DNA of 15,174 nucleotides from [Scytonema hofmanni] UTEX 2349 (GCF_000582685.1 NZ_KK073768.1:2432226-2447399); one strand, 5' to 3'; shown: positions 7,895-14,603, counted from the stretch's first letter. The notes: generated from the letters alone by a model not told the origin. Program-made: numbers and translations.

Positions 7895-8383
7895 GTGATA
7901 AAACAAAAACTTGCAGCAGCTACAGTTGGTGTTGCCCTGAGTTTCGTTGCTGTGAATGTGCGTTCAGCAGAACCAGTGGCAAGTATTAGCCAATCTAATT
8001 TTTCTCTTGTATATGATGTCAACAATGAATCAGGCAAATATTTGCTCAACGAAAATTTTTCTGAAGGAGTGTTCGGAAATTTAAAAATTATCAAAGAAGA
8101 TAAAATTATCTGTTCTTCAGATTCACTATTTACAAATGGGTTTAACTTACTGGCTAGATTACTAATTGTTGGCAGCTTCGTTTATCTAGGTGGTCGGACT
8201 TCTTCATCCTTTATCGAACGCTACCTGATCATTTCTAGAGGTTTTATCATGATTTTATTAAGTATTTTTGTCTCAGTTTCCTTTATCGTCATAGGCATTG
8301 TTACCGTATCAATATTTTTGTTCCCCCATCATATTTCTTCTTCCATGCGTTCTAGCCATAATTGCATCTTAAAAAATCTGTAA
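7895..8383 (+). CDS. Hypothetical exported/membrane protein
   Basis: I do not recognise this 162-residue protein as a family member. The start is GTG at 7895, preceded by AAGGAAAA at good spacing. Residues 1-25 are a classical signal peptide (MIKQKLAAATVGVALSFVAV, then NVRSA before EP), of the style often seen on cyanobacterial PEP-CTERM-type secreted proteins. No PEP motif or C-terminal sorting tail is present. After a short soluble part with serine- and asparagine-rich sequence there is a hydrophobic stretch at about 84-101 and a longer one at about 116-147. The end HHISSSMRSSHNCILKNL is polar. It follows the M50 protease gene by 35 bp, making it a candidate neighbour or substrate by position only. 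Confidence 0.6.
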   Translation: MIKQKLAAATVGVALSFVAVNVRSAEPVASISQSNFSLVYDVNNESGKYLLNENFSEGVFGNLKIIKEDKIICSSDSLFTNGFNLLARLLIVGSFVYLGGRTSSSFIERYLIISRGFIMILLSIFVSVSFIVIGIVTVSIFLFPHHISSSMRSSHNCILKNL

Positions 8384-8400
8384 TGTGGTTCCCGACCGTC

Positions 8401-8449
8401 AGGGACTATAAGTCCCTATCTTATAGCTAAAGTCCTCTGAAAGAGGACT
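8401..8449. repeat. Two adjacent hairpins after the hypothetical gene
   Basis: AGGGACT-ATA-AGTCCCT (8401-8417) and AGTCCTCT-GAA-AGAGGACT (8431-8449) form 7-bp and 8-bp stems, 18 bp after the stop at 8383. They may act as a transcript end or be dispersed repeats; no T-run follows. Confidence 0.6.
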
Positions 8450-8545
8450 GTTTGAGAATATTTTATTGAGGTTAAATTAGCTACTAAAAACTATTTGATT
8501 CATTGTTTATGCGTAAAGGTACAAGATACAAGACATGATATAATA

Positions 8546-8662
8546 TTATAGCGTTTCCTAGTCTGCTGAGGTACAAATTTATCTGCGTCCATCAGCGTTT
8601 ATCTATCTTCCGAAGCGGTTAATTCAACATTCTGTACCTCATGAATGTGGGAATCGCTATAA
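8546..8662. mobile_element. MITE-like element with terminal inverted repeats
   Basis: This 117-bp non-coding block starts TTATAGCGTTTCC and ends GGAATCGCTATAA, inverted repeats that match at 12 of 13 positions. A second, inner inverted pair is TGAGGTACA (8567-8575) and TGTACCTCA (8633-8641), perfect over 9 bp. The centre carries ATCTGCGTCCATCAGCG, a phrase I associate with repeats in cyanobacterial genomes. No transposase frame is inside. Without a genome search I cannot count copies or prove target duplications. Confidence 0.55.
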
Positions 8663-8704
8663 CTTAAATTTGATAAATTGTTGGTTGCGATGATAGTAAA
8701 TAGC

Positions 8705-8734
8705 AAAAAAAGTGCATTACAAAATGTAACGCAC
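8705..8734 (-). terminator. Intrinsic terminator of the VWA gene
   Basis: On the minus strand GTGCGTTACA-TTT-TGTAATGCAC forms a 10-bp stem (one G-T pair) followed directly by seven T. It lies 30 bp after the VWA stop codon, so it closes that transcript. Confidence 0.87.
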
Positions 8735-8763
8735 CAGATAATTTTAACTTTATCTCTTGCTAA

Positions 8764-11265
8764 TTATTCTTCCACACCAACAACGAGCTTTTTGCTGTAA
8801 TACTCAGTTTTGGTGTACACACTAATAATGCTTTCACCAATTTGAAAAAATGTGCCTTCCTGCTCATCTTTGGAAAACTGCAAATTGGGGTATAACAATG
8901 CAAGTTCTTCCGCAGTCATAGCTTTCGCTGACATTTCATCTGGCAAAAGTCCAGTAGAACCGATGTAAAATACTAAGGGAGAAATTTTCTCACGGTAGAT
9001 TTTCTCTGCATATTTCTCTAGCTTCTTATTTGCTGCCGTCAAAGCTGCAATCATTTCCTCTTTACTAACAGGATTATATAAGACTCGTACCAAGCTATCA
9101 GCACCAACTTTTGACAAAATAGCTGCAACTATTTGATTATTCTCAAGTCCGAGAAAGTCGTCAAAAATCAACTTCATCAAGTCATCGACTGTGGTAATTT
9201 TCGTGCGGGATGACAATTGCTTGTGACGAAAAGCGATATTTTCATTTAAAGCCATCTCGAAAGTAGGTTTGACGAAAATCTCTCCGGTTTCTTTGTCATA
9301 AACCTGATACATCCTATCAAGAAATTTGTTTGCAGAATGTAACTTACCGAAATTGAGTATGTCTTTGCTACCAATATCAATTTTATAGCTTACTCGCAAG
9401 TCAACAGTACCGTTAGCTACAGCTTGTTGAATATCGGTGTATTCGTTAGTTGTTGGGAAGTTGATGTAAAGATTCTTAGAAAGATAGTGTTTTTTCAACT
9501 CATCCAATTGTTCTGGTAAAAATACATCTGACTCTTGTTTCAAATGCGCGGAAATAATACTAGAAAGTACTTTAATTTCTGCTAATTCATAGAACGAATT
9601 ATCAATGCTGCTGTAACGTTCATCAAAAGAGACTAAAGGTAAATTCTCTAGGTTGATAGTATACTCACTCTTGAAGTCAAATTTATCAGTTTCCACTACT
9701 CCTGCTTTTTTAAGTAAGTCAAAAGCTTTTTTGTTACTGATTTTGACTTGGAGTGACTTCACATTTATTTCGCCATCACTGACAATTGTATAATTATTAA
9801 AAGCAGCTAAATCATTTACCAGCAAACCTGCAACTTCAATAATTGGTGTTTTGTCTTCACATTTAACAAGCTTGACTTTGCGAGTCACAAGCATATTGAT
9901 AGTAGCGGTGTTCTGGTTAATTTCAAATCCACCCATCCCAACATATTCACCAATATCTATATATTCTGTTGTCAACCAAGGCTTGACAAGATTGCCATTT
10001 TCATCTCTAAGACCATTTACTCGCTTAATACCTTTTCTTTGATAATTGTCTTGCAGATGTTTGAGATTGATAATAATGCTGCTGCGATATTCTTCAAAGA
10101 TTTTAATCAGTTCTAGCAGGGAAATTCGGTTATTTACCTTGACTTTACCCTGAATTTCATGCTCGCGCAATATATTAGGATAAAAGAGGGCAATTTCGAT
10201 ATCTTGGGCAAAATTAGCGATTTCTTGATTGGTCAAAGCTTTGGCGTGTCTTTCTGTTAAAGTAGCATTAAAAGTGCTTGCGATCGCATACTTGGCTGTA
10301 TTCAAATTACCCTCAGCTAAATTAGCTTTGGCAAAGACATATACAGACTCATCATTTTGTGCGATCGGCACATCTTTAAGTTGTTCGTAAGCAACTTGAG
10401 AAATCTGCTTATATTTATAGATAATTCCCTCATCTTCTGGCTTAATTCCAAAGATTTTTAACGTCTGATTTGTACCATTAATTTTCTTTGCACTTTTAGA
10501 AAAGAAAACTTGATAACTATAATCAGCAGCTAAAGTTTCTTCCATCGCTGCCGCAACTGCACCACCTAATAGTTTTGAAGTGCTGTAAATCGCGTTATAA
10601 ACTTCTTTAACATCACCAGCTTTAATACAAACACCTGAGACAGTGTTGGCAATTTTCGACAACAATTTAAAGTCAGAAGCATTGGAATAAGCGATGGTAT
10701 TGACAAACACATCCATGCTTTTGAGTTCTTCGCATATCTCTAAGAGCGCTTTAGCTTCTGCACTAGGGCTGCTATCATTTGCATAACCGTCACTGTGCAA
10801 AGTTATAGCGGTAAGTTCTTCTTTTTTAATCAGCGATTTTGCCATTTGCATCCCTTGAGATATGCATGTAAGATAAGTTGCGCGAATTTTTTTAATTTCT
10901 TCTAAATAAGACGAATTTTGTTTCATCACTTCTTGAATGGGAACGCGCTGGAAGTGACACGTTACGTCTTTTTTGGAAGAATAAGATATCAAGGTGATAA
11001 CTAGCTGAAAATTAATGTATTCATCTAGCGTTAAAAGCTTAATTAAAGTGTCTTTTAAAGCCGCAATATCATAAGACATCGAGCCGGAACGGTCTATGAT
11101 AATAATACTATGAGCTACGGATTTATCGCTAATTTCAGCATTGATTTGTAGATTTACTTTATCTACTAAATAGTGAGCTTTTTCTTTGCCGACTAAGTTG
11201 TAAAGCGTGAATTTTGTCCGGTTATTAGTAGATGATTCGTTGGTATTCGCAGCTTTCTTCGCCAT
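8764..11265 (-). CDS. VWA domain-containing protein of unknown function
   Basis: An 833-residue protein with an N-terminal von Willebrand factor A domain, about residues 50-235. The metal-binding MIDAS is intact: DRSGS (D58, S60, S62), a threonine at 130 or 133 (ATYLT), and D159 in LHSDGYAND. VWA domains bind protein ligands through a bound divalent metal. No signal peptide or membrane segment is seen, so it is cytosolic. The remaining 600 residues are mixed alpha/beta and match no domain I can name; TYKIDIGSK-like beta segments and a lysine-rich helix (about 755-775) stand out. The start has a good Shine-Dalgarno, AGGGAAGG, 8 bases upstream. It has its own promoter with a LexA-like box (11504-11532) and its own terminator. 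No MoxR ATPase, Ter or TROVE partner is adjacent. The gene is AT-rich with few HIP1 sites compared with lysC, perhaps acquired. Confidence 0.88.
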   Translation of the reverse strand: MAKKAANTNESSTNNRTKFTLYNLVGKEKAHYLVDKVNLQINAEISDKSVAHSIIIIDRSGSMSYDIAALKDTLIKLLTLDEYINFQLVITLISYSSKKDVTCHFQRVPIQEVMKQNSSYLEEIKKIRATYLTCISQGMQMAKSLIKKEELTAITLHSDGYANDSSPSAEAKALLEICEELKSMDVFVNTIAYSNASDFKLLSKIANTVSGVCIKAGDVKEVYNAIYSTSKLLGGAVAAAMEETLAADYSYQVFFSKSAKKINGTNQTLKIFGIKPEDEGIIYKYKQISQVAYEQLKDVPIAQNDESVYVFAKANLAEGNLNTAKYAIASTFNATLTERHAKALTNQEIANFAQDIEIALFYPNILREHEIQGKVKVNNRISLLELIKIFEEYRSSIIINLKHLQDNYQRKGIKRVNGLRDENGNLVKPWLTTEYIDIGEYVGMGGFEINQNTATINMLVTRKVKLVKCEDKTPIIEVAGLLVNDLAAFNNYTIVSDGEINVKSLQVKISNKKAFDLLKKAGVVETDKFDFKSEYTINLENLPLVSFDERYSSIDNSFYELAEIKVLSSIISAHLKQESDVFLPEQLDELKKHYLSKNLYINFPTTNEYTDIQQAVANGTVDLRVSYKIDIGSKDILNFGKLHSANKFLDRMYQVYDKETGEIFVKPTFEMALNENIAFRHKQLSSRTKITTVDDLMKLIFDDFLGLENNQIVAAILSKVGADSLVRVLYNPVSKEEMIAALTAANKKLEKYAEKIYREKISPLVFYIGSTGLLPDEMSAKAMTAEELALLYPNLQFSKDEQEGTFFQIGESIISVYTKTEYYSKKLVVGVEE

Positions 11266-11316
11266 ATTTATACCTTCCCTAGTAATGTTGATGATTTATC
11301 TGCACGAACAGTTTCG

Positions 11317-11341
11317 TCAATTCACAATTCTTGTGAATTGA
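11317..11341. promoter_or_regulatory. Perfect 25-bp palindrome in the VWA 5' leader
   Basis: TCAATTCACAA-TTC-TTGTGAATTGA has perfect 11-bp arms around TTC. It ends 52 bp upstream of the VWA start codon, inside the predicted leader. It could be an operator for a dimeric repressor, or an RNA hairpin that affects transcription or translation. No T-run follows on the minus strand, so a simple terminator is unlikely. Confidence 0.5.
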
Positions 11342-11503
11342 CCGATAAAACCCTATATGAAAGTGATGCCAACTAATTTTTACAGTGGCAGAACAAATCA
11401 AGATAGTTGCGTTTACAAAACCTGCGCGATGTGCGTTGAACTATGACAAAATTTGGGCAACGAGAAAGCATATTTGCGTTACCCATTTAAGGTTGATATC
11501 ACT

Positions 11504-11532
11504 ATAGTACACTTGTACTATATAGATGTCAA
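11504..11532 (-). promoter_or_regulatory. Promoter of the VWA gene with overlapping LexA-like box
   Basis: Read on the minus strand: TTGACA (11532-11527), a 17-bp spacer, then TACTAT (11509-11504), close to the consensus for primary sigma factors. AGTACACTTGTACT at 11506-11519 (+ strand) fits the reported cyanobacterial LexA pattern RGTAC-N3-DGTWCB exactly and lies across the spacer and -10 box. It is embedded in a longer palindrome, TATAGTACA-CT-TGTACTATA (11503-11522). Bound repressor would block RNA polymerase. The predicted start is near 11497, giving a leader of about 230 nt to the VWA ATG. LexA control is inferred from the site only. Confidence 0.65.
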
Positions 11533-11540
11533 GTCAAAGA

Positions 11541-11574
11541 AAAGGGGTGAATAGGAATCTCCCCTCACCCCTTT
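11541..11574. repeat. Inverted repeat between the VWA promoter and TnpB remnant
   Basis: AAAGGGGTGA (11541-11550) and TCACCCCTTT (11565-11574) form a 10-bp stem with a 14-nt loop. It may be an end structure of the neighbouring IS605-type remnant or an independent hairpin; I cannot decide. Confidence 0.45.
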
Positions 11575-11598
11575 GCAATCAAGGATTCTGGAATATTT

Positions 11599-11817
11599 AG
11601 CTTAAAGCAGCTATCGGTTTTGCAGTGCGTAGCTATTAATCTAGACAAAGCTTACAAAAACTTTTTTGTCAGAACAGAAGGCATTCGGATATTATCTATG
11701 GACGGAGGGAACCCCGTTCTTGCCGTGTCGAGGCGAAGTAAGACCAATAAGCTGCAAGGTAGAAAGGCATTTGTCGATGAAACCGGAAGCCTACACCGCC
11801 CTAACGGGTCGGTGTAG
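11599..11817 (+). pseudogene. TnpB (IS200/IS605 OrfB) remnant with large internal deletion
   Basis: One open frame joins two parts of a TnpB RNA-guided nuclease gene. The first part, SLKQLSVLQCVAINLDKAYKNFF (11599-11667), resembles the segment found roughly 80-100 residues into TnpB (LQ...LDKAYKNFF). It runs directly into RTEGIRILSMDGGNPV...VSRRSKT...RKAF, which resembles the tail and right-end sequence of cyanobacterial elements. The RuvC domain and the zinc finger, about 250 residues, are missing, so no nuclease is made. The deletion joint is near 11667. The frame stops at 11817 inside the right-end hairpin. The assignment rests on remembered family motifs, so the tail part is less certain than the LDKAYKNFF part. 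Confidence 0.6.
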
Positions 11818-11826
11818 GTAGTTCAC
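11791..11826 (+). mobile_element. IS605-type right end (hairpin, omega-RNA-like 3' end)
   Basis: After GATGAAACCGGAAGC, a phrase typical of the right ends of tnpB-carrying elements, comes the stem CTACACCG / CGGTGTAG (11791-11798, 11810-11817) with an inner CCC-TAAC-GGG stem. GTAGTTCAC follows, with the probable element end at 11826. In intact elements this region is the 3' part of the guide RNA scaffold, and the bases just beyond the end act as guide. Confidence 0.5.
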
Positions 11827-11991
11827 GCGCCGGGTCTGAAATAATCAAGGAGGCGATCGCCTGAATCAGCGCGAACCAATGCCACAACCACATCAGGTAA
11901 AGCTGTTAAACTGGGGTACACCAAATAGCGTAGTTCCTTTCTGTCTTCAATTGGTTTGATGGGATCTCCTAAAGCGATCGCCTCCGAATTA
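11823..11991 (-). pseudogene. Possible minus-strand coding remnant (uncertain)
   Basis: An uninterrupted minus-strand frame encodes KELRYLVYPSLTALPDVVVA and then LVRADSGDRLLDYF, and stops exactly where the IS605-type end begins. The amino-acid composition looks protein-like, with hydrophobic strands and a HIP1 site, but I cannot assign a family. It could be the 3' end of a gene cut by the element, or chance. Confidence 0.2.
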
Positions 11992-12357
11992 CATCAGTCT
12001 TTCAAAATATCCCTAGCGCAAATAGCCGTTTCCAGCTTTGACTGGATTTTAGCAGCAGCGGTTCTTTATCCACTGCTACCCGCAAATACACCTTTGTCGT
12101 TTTTAGATTTTCTGGGAATCTACTTGTTAGCGATGTTCGCTGGTGTTGTCAGCAACGTTCCCGGTGGTTTAGGAGTTTTTGAAACGGTAATTTTGCTGAT
12201 TCTCTCTTCTAAAGCTTCACCTGCGGCAATTTTCGCTTCATTACTAGCATATCGCGCAATTTACTAGTTCTTACCTTTGCTAGTAGCCGCAGGCTTACTG
12301 AAGCTGTTTGAATTAAAGTACGGCAGAAAAAAATCAACAACAAAATGTGAAGTTTAG
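11956..12357 (+). pseudogene. Lysylphosphatidylglycerol synthase TM-region / UPF0104 protein, truncated
   Basis: This is the C-terminal 40 percent of a polytopic membrane protein of the UPF0104 / LPG_synthase_TM family. The frame encodes SLAQIAVSSFDWILAAAVLY, then FLGIYLLAMFAGVVSNVPGG and LGVFETVILLILSS, which are family hallmarks. A TAG at 12265-12267 interrupts RAIY-stop-FLPLLVAAG, where the family has a residue such as tyrosine; the frame then continues to the stop at 12355-12357. The N-terminal half is absent, replaced by the IS605-type debris to the left. There is no ATG with a ribosome site. Both truncation and nonsense mutation argue for a dead gene. It abuts lysC and may hold the lysC promoter. 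Confidence 0.75.
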
Positions 12358-12442
12358 CTTTTCTGTATCAGCTAATTCTGATAACTTAGTTACACAGTTT
12401 AATTTACAATTCCTTCTAGACTTCTTTATTAATTATTTTATT

Positions 12443-14293
12443 ATGGCGCTTATAGTTCAGAAATACGGTGGTAGTTCTGTTGGTTCAGTTGAACGTATTC
12501 AAGCTGTGGCACAGCGGGTTTACAAAACTGTGAAAGCCGGAAATTCTGTCGTTGTGGTGGTTTCGGCAATGGGTAAAACCACCGATGGACTTGTCAAACT
12601 AGCGCAGGAAATCTCCAAAAATCCCAACCGTCGGGAAATGGATATGCTACTTTCGACTGGTGAGCAAGTATCCATCGCTGTGGTTAGTATGGCATTGGAT
12701 GAACTCGGACAGCCGGCAATTTCTCTCACAGGTGCTCAAGTAGGAATTGTTACCGAAGCCGAACACACCCGCGCCCGAATTTTAGATATCAAAACCGATC
12801 GCCTAAAACGCCATCTAAAAGAAGGCAAAGTTGTTGTTGTAGCTGGATTTCAAGGTATATCCAGCCTGGAAGAATGGGAAATTACAACTTTGGGACGTGG
12901 CGGTTCCGACACTTCAGCAGTAGCTTTGGCAGCAGCATTGCGGGCAGATTTTTGTGAAATTTATACAGATGTGCCAGGGATTTTAACTACAGATCCGCGT
13001 TTAGTTCCGGAGGCACAGTTGATAGAGGAAATCACCTCAGATGAAATGTTGGAACTTGCCAGCTTAGGGGCAAAAGTGCTGCATCCCCGTGCTGTGGAAA
13101 TTGCCCGCAATTACGGCGTTCCCCTCGTGGTACGCTCAAGCTGGACAGATCAACCGGGTACTTGGGTAACTTCGCCTAAACCACAAGAGCGATCGCTTCT
13201 GAATTTAGAAATAGCTCCTGCGGTTAATGATGTAGAATTCGATACCGACCAAGCCAGAGTAGCTTTGTTGCGCGTACCAGATAAACCAGGCGTTGCAGCG
13301 CGGTTATTTGGAGAAATTTCCCGTCAAAATGTCGATGTAGACTTGATTATTCAGTCAATACATGAAGGCAATACAAATGACATAGCCTTTACCGTGAGAA
13401 CACCAATATTGAAGCGTGCCGAAGCCGTAGCAGCAGCGATCGCCCCAGCATTGCGAAGTCAAAATGGTGCATCCACAGAAGCCGAAGTTATGGTACAGCA
13501 GCAAATCGCCAAAATCAGCATTTCCGGTGCAGGAATGATTGGGCGTCCTGGTGTCGCGGCTCAAATGTTCATCACCCTAGCCGAAGCAGGTGTGAATATC
13601 CAGATGATATCTACTAGCGAAGTGAAAGTAAGTTGCGTAGTTGACGCCGCAGAATGCGATCGCGCTGTTGCCGCACTTCGGGAAGCGTTTGAGATCGAAG
13701 ATGAGGAGAGGGGGAGACAGGGAGACAGGGAGACAGGGAGACAAGGGGAACTACGAGGAATTTCTTCCTTGTCCTCCCCCTCCCATCCCCCCGTCCGTGG
13801 TGTGGCTTTAGACATGAACCAATCACGTTTGGCGATTCGTCAACTACCAGATCGTCCGGGGATGGCAGCGAAGTTGTTTGGACTATTAGCGCAGCATAAT
13901 ATCAGTGTGGATATGATTATCCAATCTCAGCGGTGTCGGGTAATTGATGGTGTTCCCAGACGAGATATAGCCTTCACTGTTGCGAGGATGGATGGAGAAG
14001 CGGCAAAGAAAATGCTGCAACAAGCAGGGTCAGAATTTGGCTGGGGTGAAATTGTTTTGGATAATGCGATCGCCAAAGTGAGTATTGTTGGTGCAGGTAT
14101 GCAGGGACAACCAGGAGTTGCAGCGAAAATGTTTGAGGCGATCGCTCAACACAAAATTAACATTCAAATGATCGCCACCTCAGAAATTAAAATTAGCTGT
14201 GTCGTCGATCAAGAACAAGGTGTTAAAGCTTTGCAAGTTATTCACGCAGCCTTTGGGCTTGCAGGAAGCCAAAAATTTGTCGTGCCGGCGTAA
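12443..14293 (+). CDS. lysC: Aspartate kinase with four ACT domains
   Basis: LysC phosphorylates aspartate to aspartyl phosphate, the first step towards lysine, threonine and methionine. The start at 12443 gives MALIVQKYGGSSVGS, the invariant N-terminus; an in-frame ATG at 12347 would add 32 unrelated residues overlapping the upstream pseudogene and was rejected. Kinase domain about 1-245: KYGGSS, FQGI, TTLGRGGSDTSA. Then four ACT modules: VALLRVPDKPGVAARLFGEI, KISISGAGMIGRPGVAAQMF, LAIRQLPDRPGMAAKLFGLL and KVSIVGAGMQGQPGVAAKMF. This doubled regulatory region (616 aa in all) is usual in cyanobacteria and binds feedback amino acids. Between the second and third ACT (residues about 419-453) is a linker encoded by an octamer tandem repeat. 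No operon partner is present on the right. Confidence 0.95.
   Translation: MALIVQKYGGSSVGSVERIQAVAQRVYKTVKAGNSVVVVVSAMGKTTDGLVKLAQEISKNPNRREMDMLLSTGEQVSIAVVSMALDELGQPAISLTGAQVGIVTEAEHTRARILDIKTDRLKRHLKEGKVVVVAGFQGISSLEEWEITTLGRGGSDTSAVALAAALRADFCEIYTDVPGILTTDPRLVPEAQLIEEITSDEMLELASLGAKVLHPRAVEIARNYGVPLVVRSSWTDQPGTWVTSPKPQERSLLNLEIAPAVNDVEFDTDQARVALLRVPDKPGVAARLFGEISRQNVDVDLIIQSIHEGNTNDIAFTVRTPILKRAEAVAAAIAPALRSQNGASTEAEVMVQQQIAKISISGAGMIGRPGVAAQMFITLAEAGVNIQMISTSEVKVSCVVDAAECDRAVAALREAFEIEDEERGRQGDRETGRQGELRGISSLSSPSHPPVRGVALDMNQSRLAIRQLPDRPGMAAKLFGLLAQHNISVDMIIQSQRCRVIDGVPRRDIAFTVARMDGEAAKKMLQQAGSEFGWGEIVLDNAIAKVSIVGAGMQGQPGVAAKMFEAIAQHKINIQMIATSEIKISCVVDQEQGVKALQVIHAAFGLAGSQKFVVPA
13712..13743 (+). 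repeat. GGGAGACA x4 tandem repeat within lysC
   Basis: Four exact copies of the octamer GGGAGACA lie end to end in the lysC coding strand and encode GRQGDRETGRQ-type sequence. They are followed by a pyrimidine-rich stretch (13767-13796). Eight is not a multiple of three, so gain or loss of one unit would shift the frame. Confidence 0.92.
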
Positions 14294-14326
14294 TTTCAGC
14301 AGTGAAATAAGTTATTACCAACAATC

Positions 14327-14355
14327 GTAGAGACGTTCCGGCGGAACGTCTTTAC
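14327..14355. repeat. Dispersed palindrome, family B (copy 2)
   Basis: GTAGAGACGTTCCG-G-CGGAACGTCTTTAC, a 14-bp stem with one wobble pair, is the same repeat as at 3410-3438 with two base differences. It starts 34 bp after the lysC stop and may end that transcript. Confidence 0.85.
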
Positions 14356-14407
14356 AATGTGTGCGATTTACCAGAGATGATCTAGAATTATTTGTCGGTT
14401 AGTTTCA

Positions 14408-14517
14408 GTTTCAATCCCTAATAGGGAGTAAGTGAAGTTTCAACATTAATCAAGCAATTTCCAAGGCTTCAATGAACTGGGTTTCAATCCCTAATAGGGA
14501 TTAAGGTAAATTTCAAC
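14408..14517 (+). CRISPR. Minimal CRISPR: two 37-bp repeats, one 36-bp spacer
   Basis: The repeats at 14408-14444 and 14481-14517 share 33 of 37 bases. Both start GTTTCAATCCCTAATAGGGA and end TTTCAAC, the form of repeat common in Nostocales type I and III arrays. The spacer is 14445-14480. The second repeat keeps the full dyad AATCCCTAATAGGGATT, while the first has one base changed in it. No cas gene is in the window. The 20 bp after the second repeat could be a partial second spacer, cut by the insertion sequence that begins near 14538. Confidence 0.8.
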
Positions 14518-14537
14518 GTCTATTCGTGGCATTTATT

Positions 14538-14547
14538 AGACATCTCC
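14538..14547 (+). mobile_element. Probable left end of the IS5-like element
   Basis: AGACATCTCC, 57 bp before the transposase ATG, resembles the terminal inverted repeats of IS5-family elements with this transposase type. The right end lies beyond the window, so it is unconfirmed. Confidence 0.4.
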
Positions 14548-14603
14548 AAAATAGAATCATTTTCTGGTAAAAGAGTATAAAATTCTCTTTTTCCAACAAA
14601 AAC

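Noticed and set aside
11504..11532. The LexA-like site as control for genes on its right
   Set aside because: The -35 and -10 boxes point to the left, and only pseudogenes follow on the right before lysC, nearly 1 kb away.
12347..12442. Upstream ATG extending aspartate kinase by 32 residues
   Set aside because: The added residues are unlike any aspartate kinase N-terminus and overlap the end of the upstream pseudogene; MALIVQKYGGSS is the family start.
14408..14517. CRISPR-associated transposon (Cas12k/Tn7-like) guided by the short array
   Set aside because: No Cas12k, TnsB, TnsC or TniQ gene and no tRNA attachment site are in the window; the neighbouring transposase is of IS5 type.
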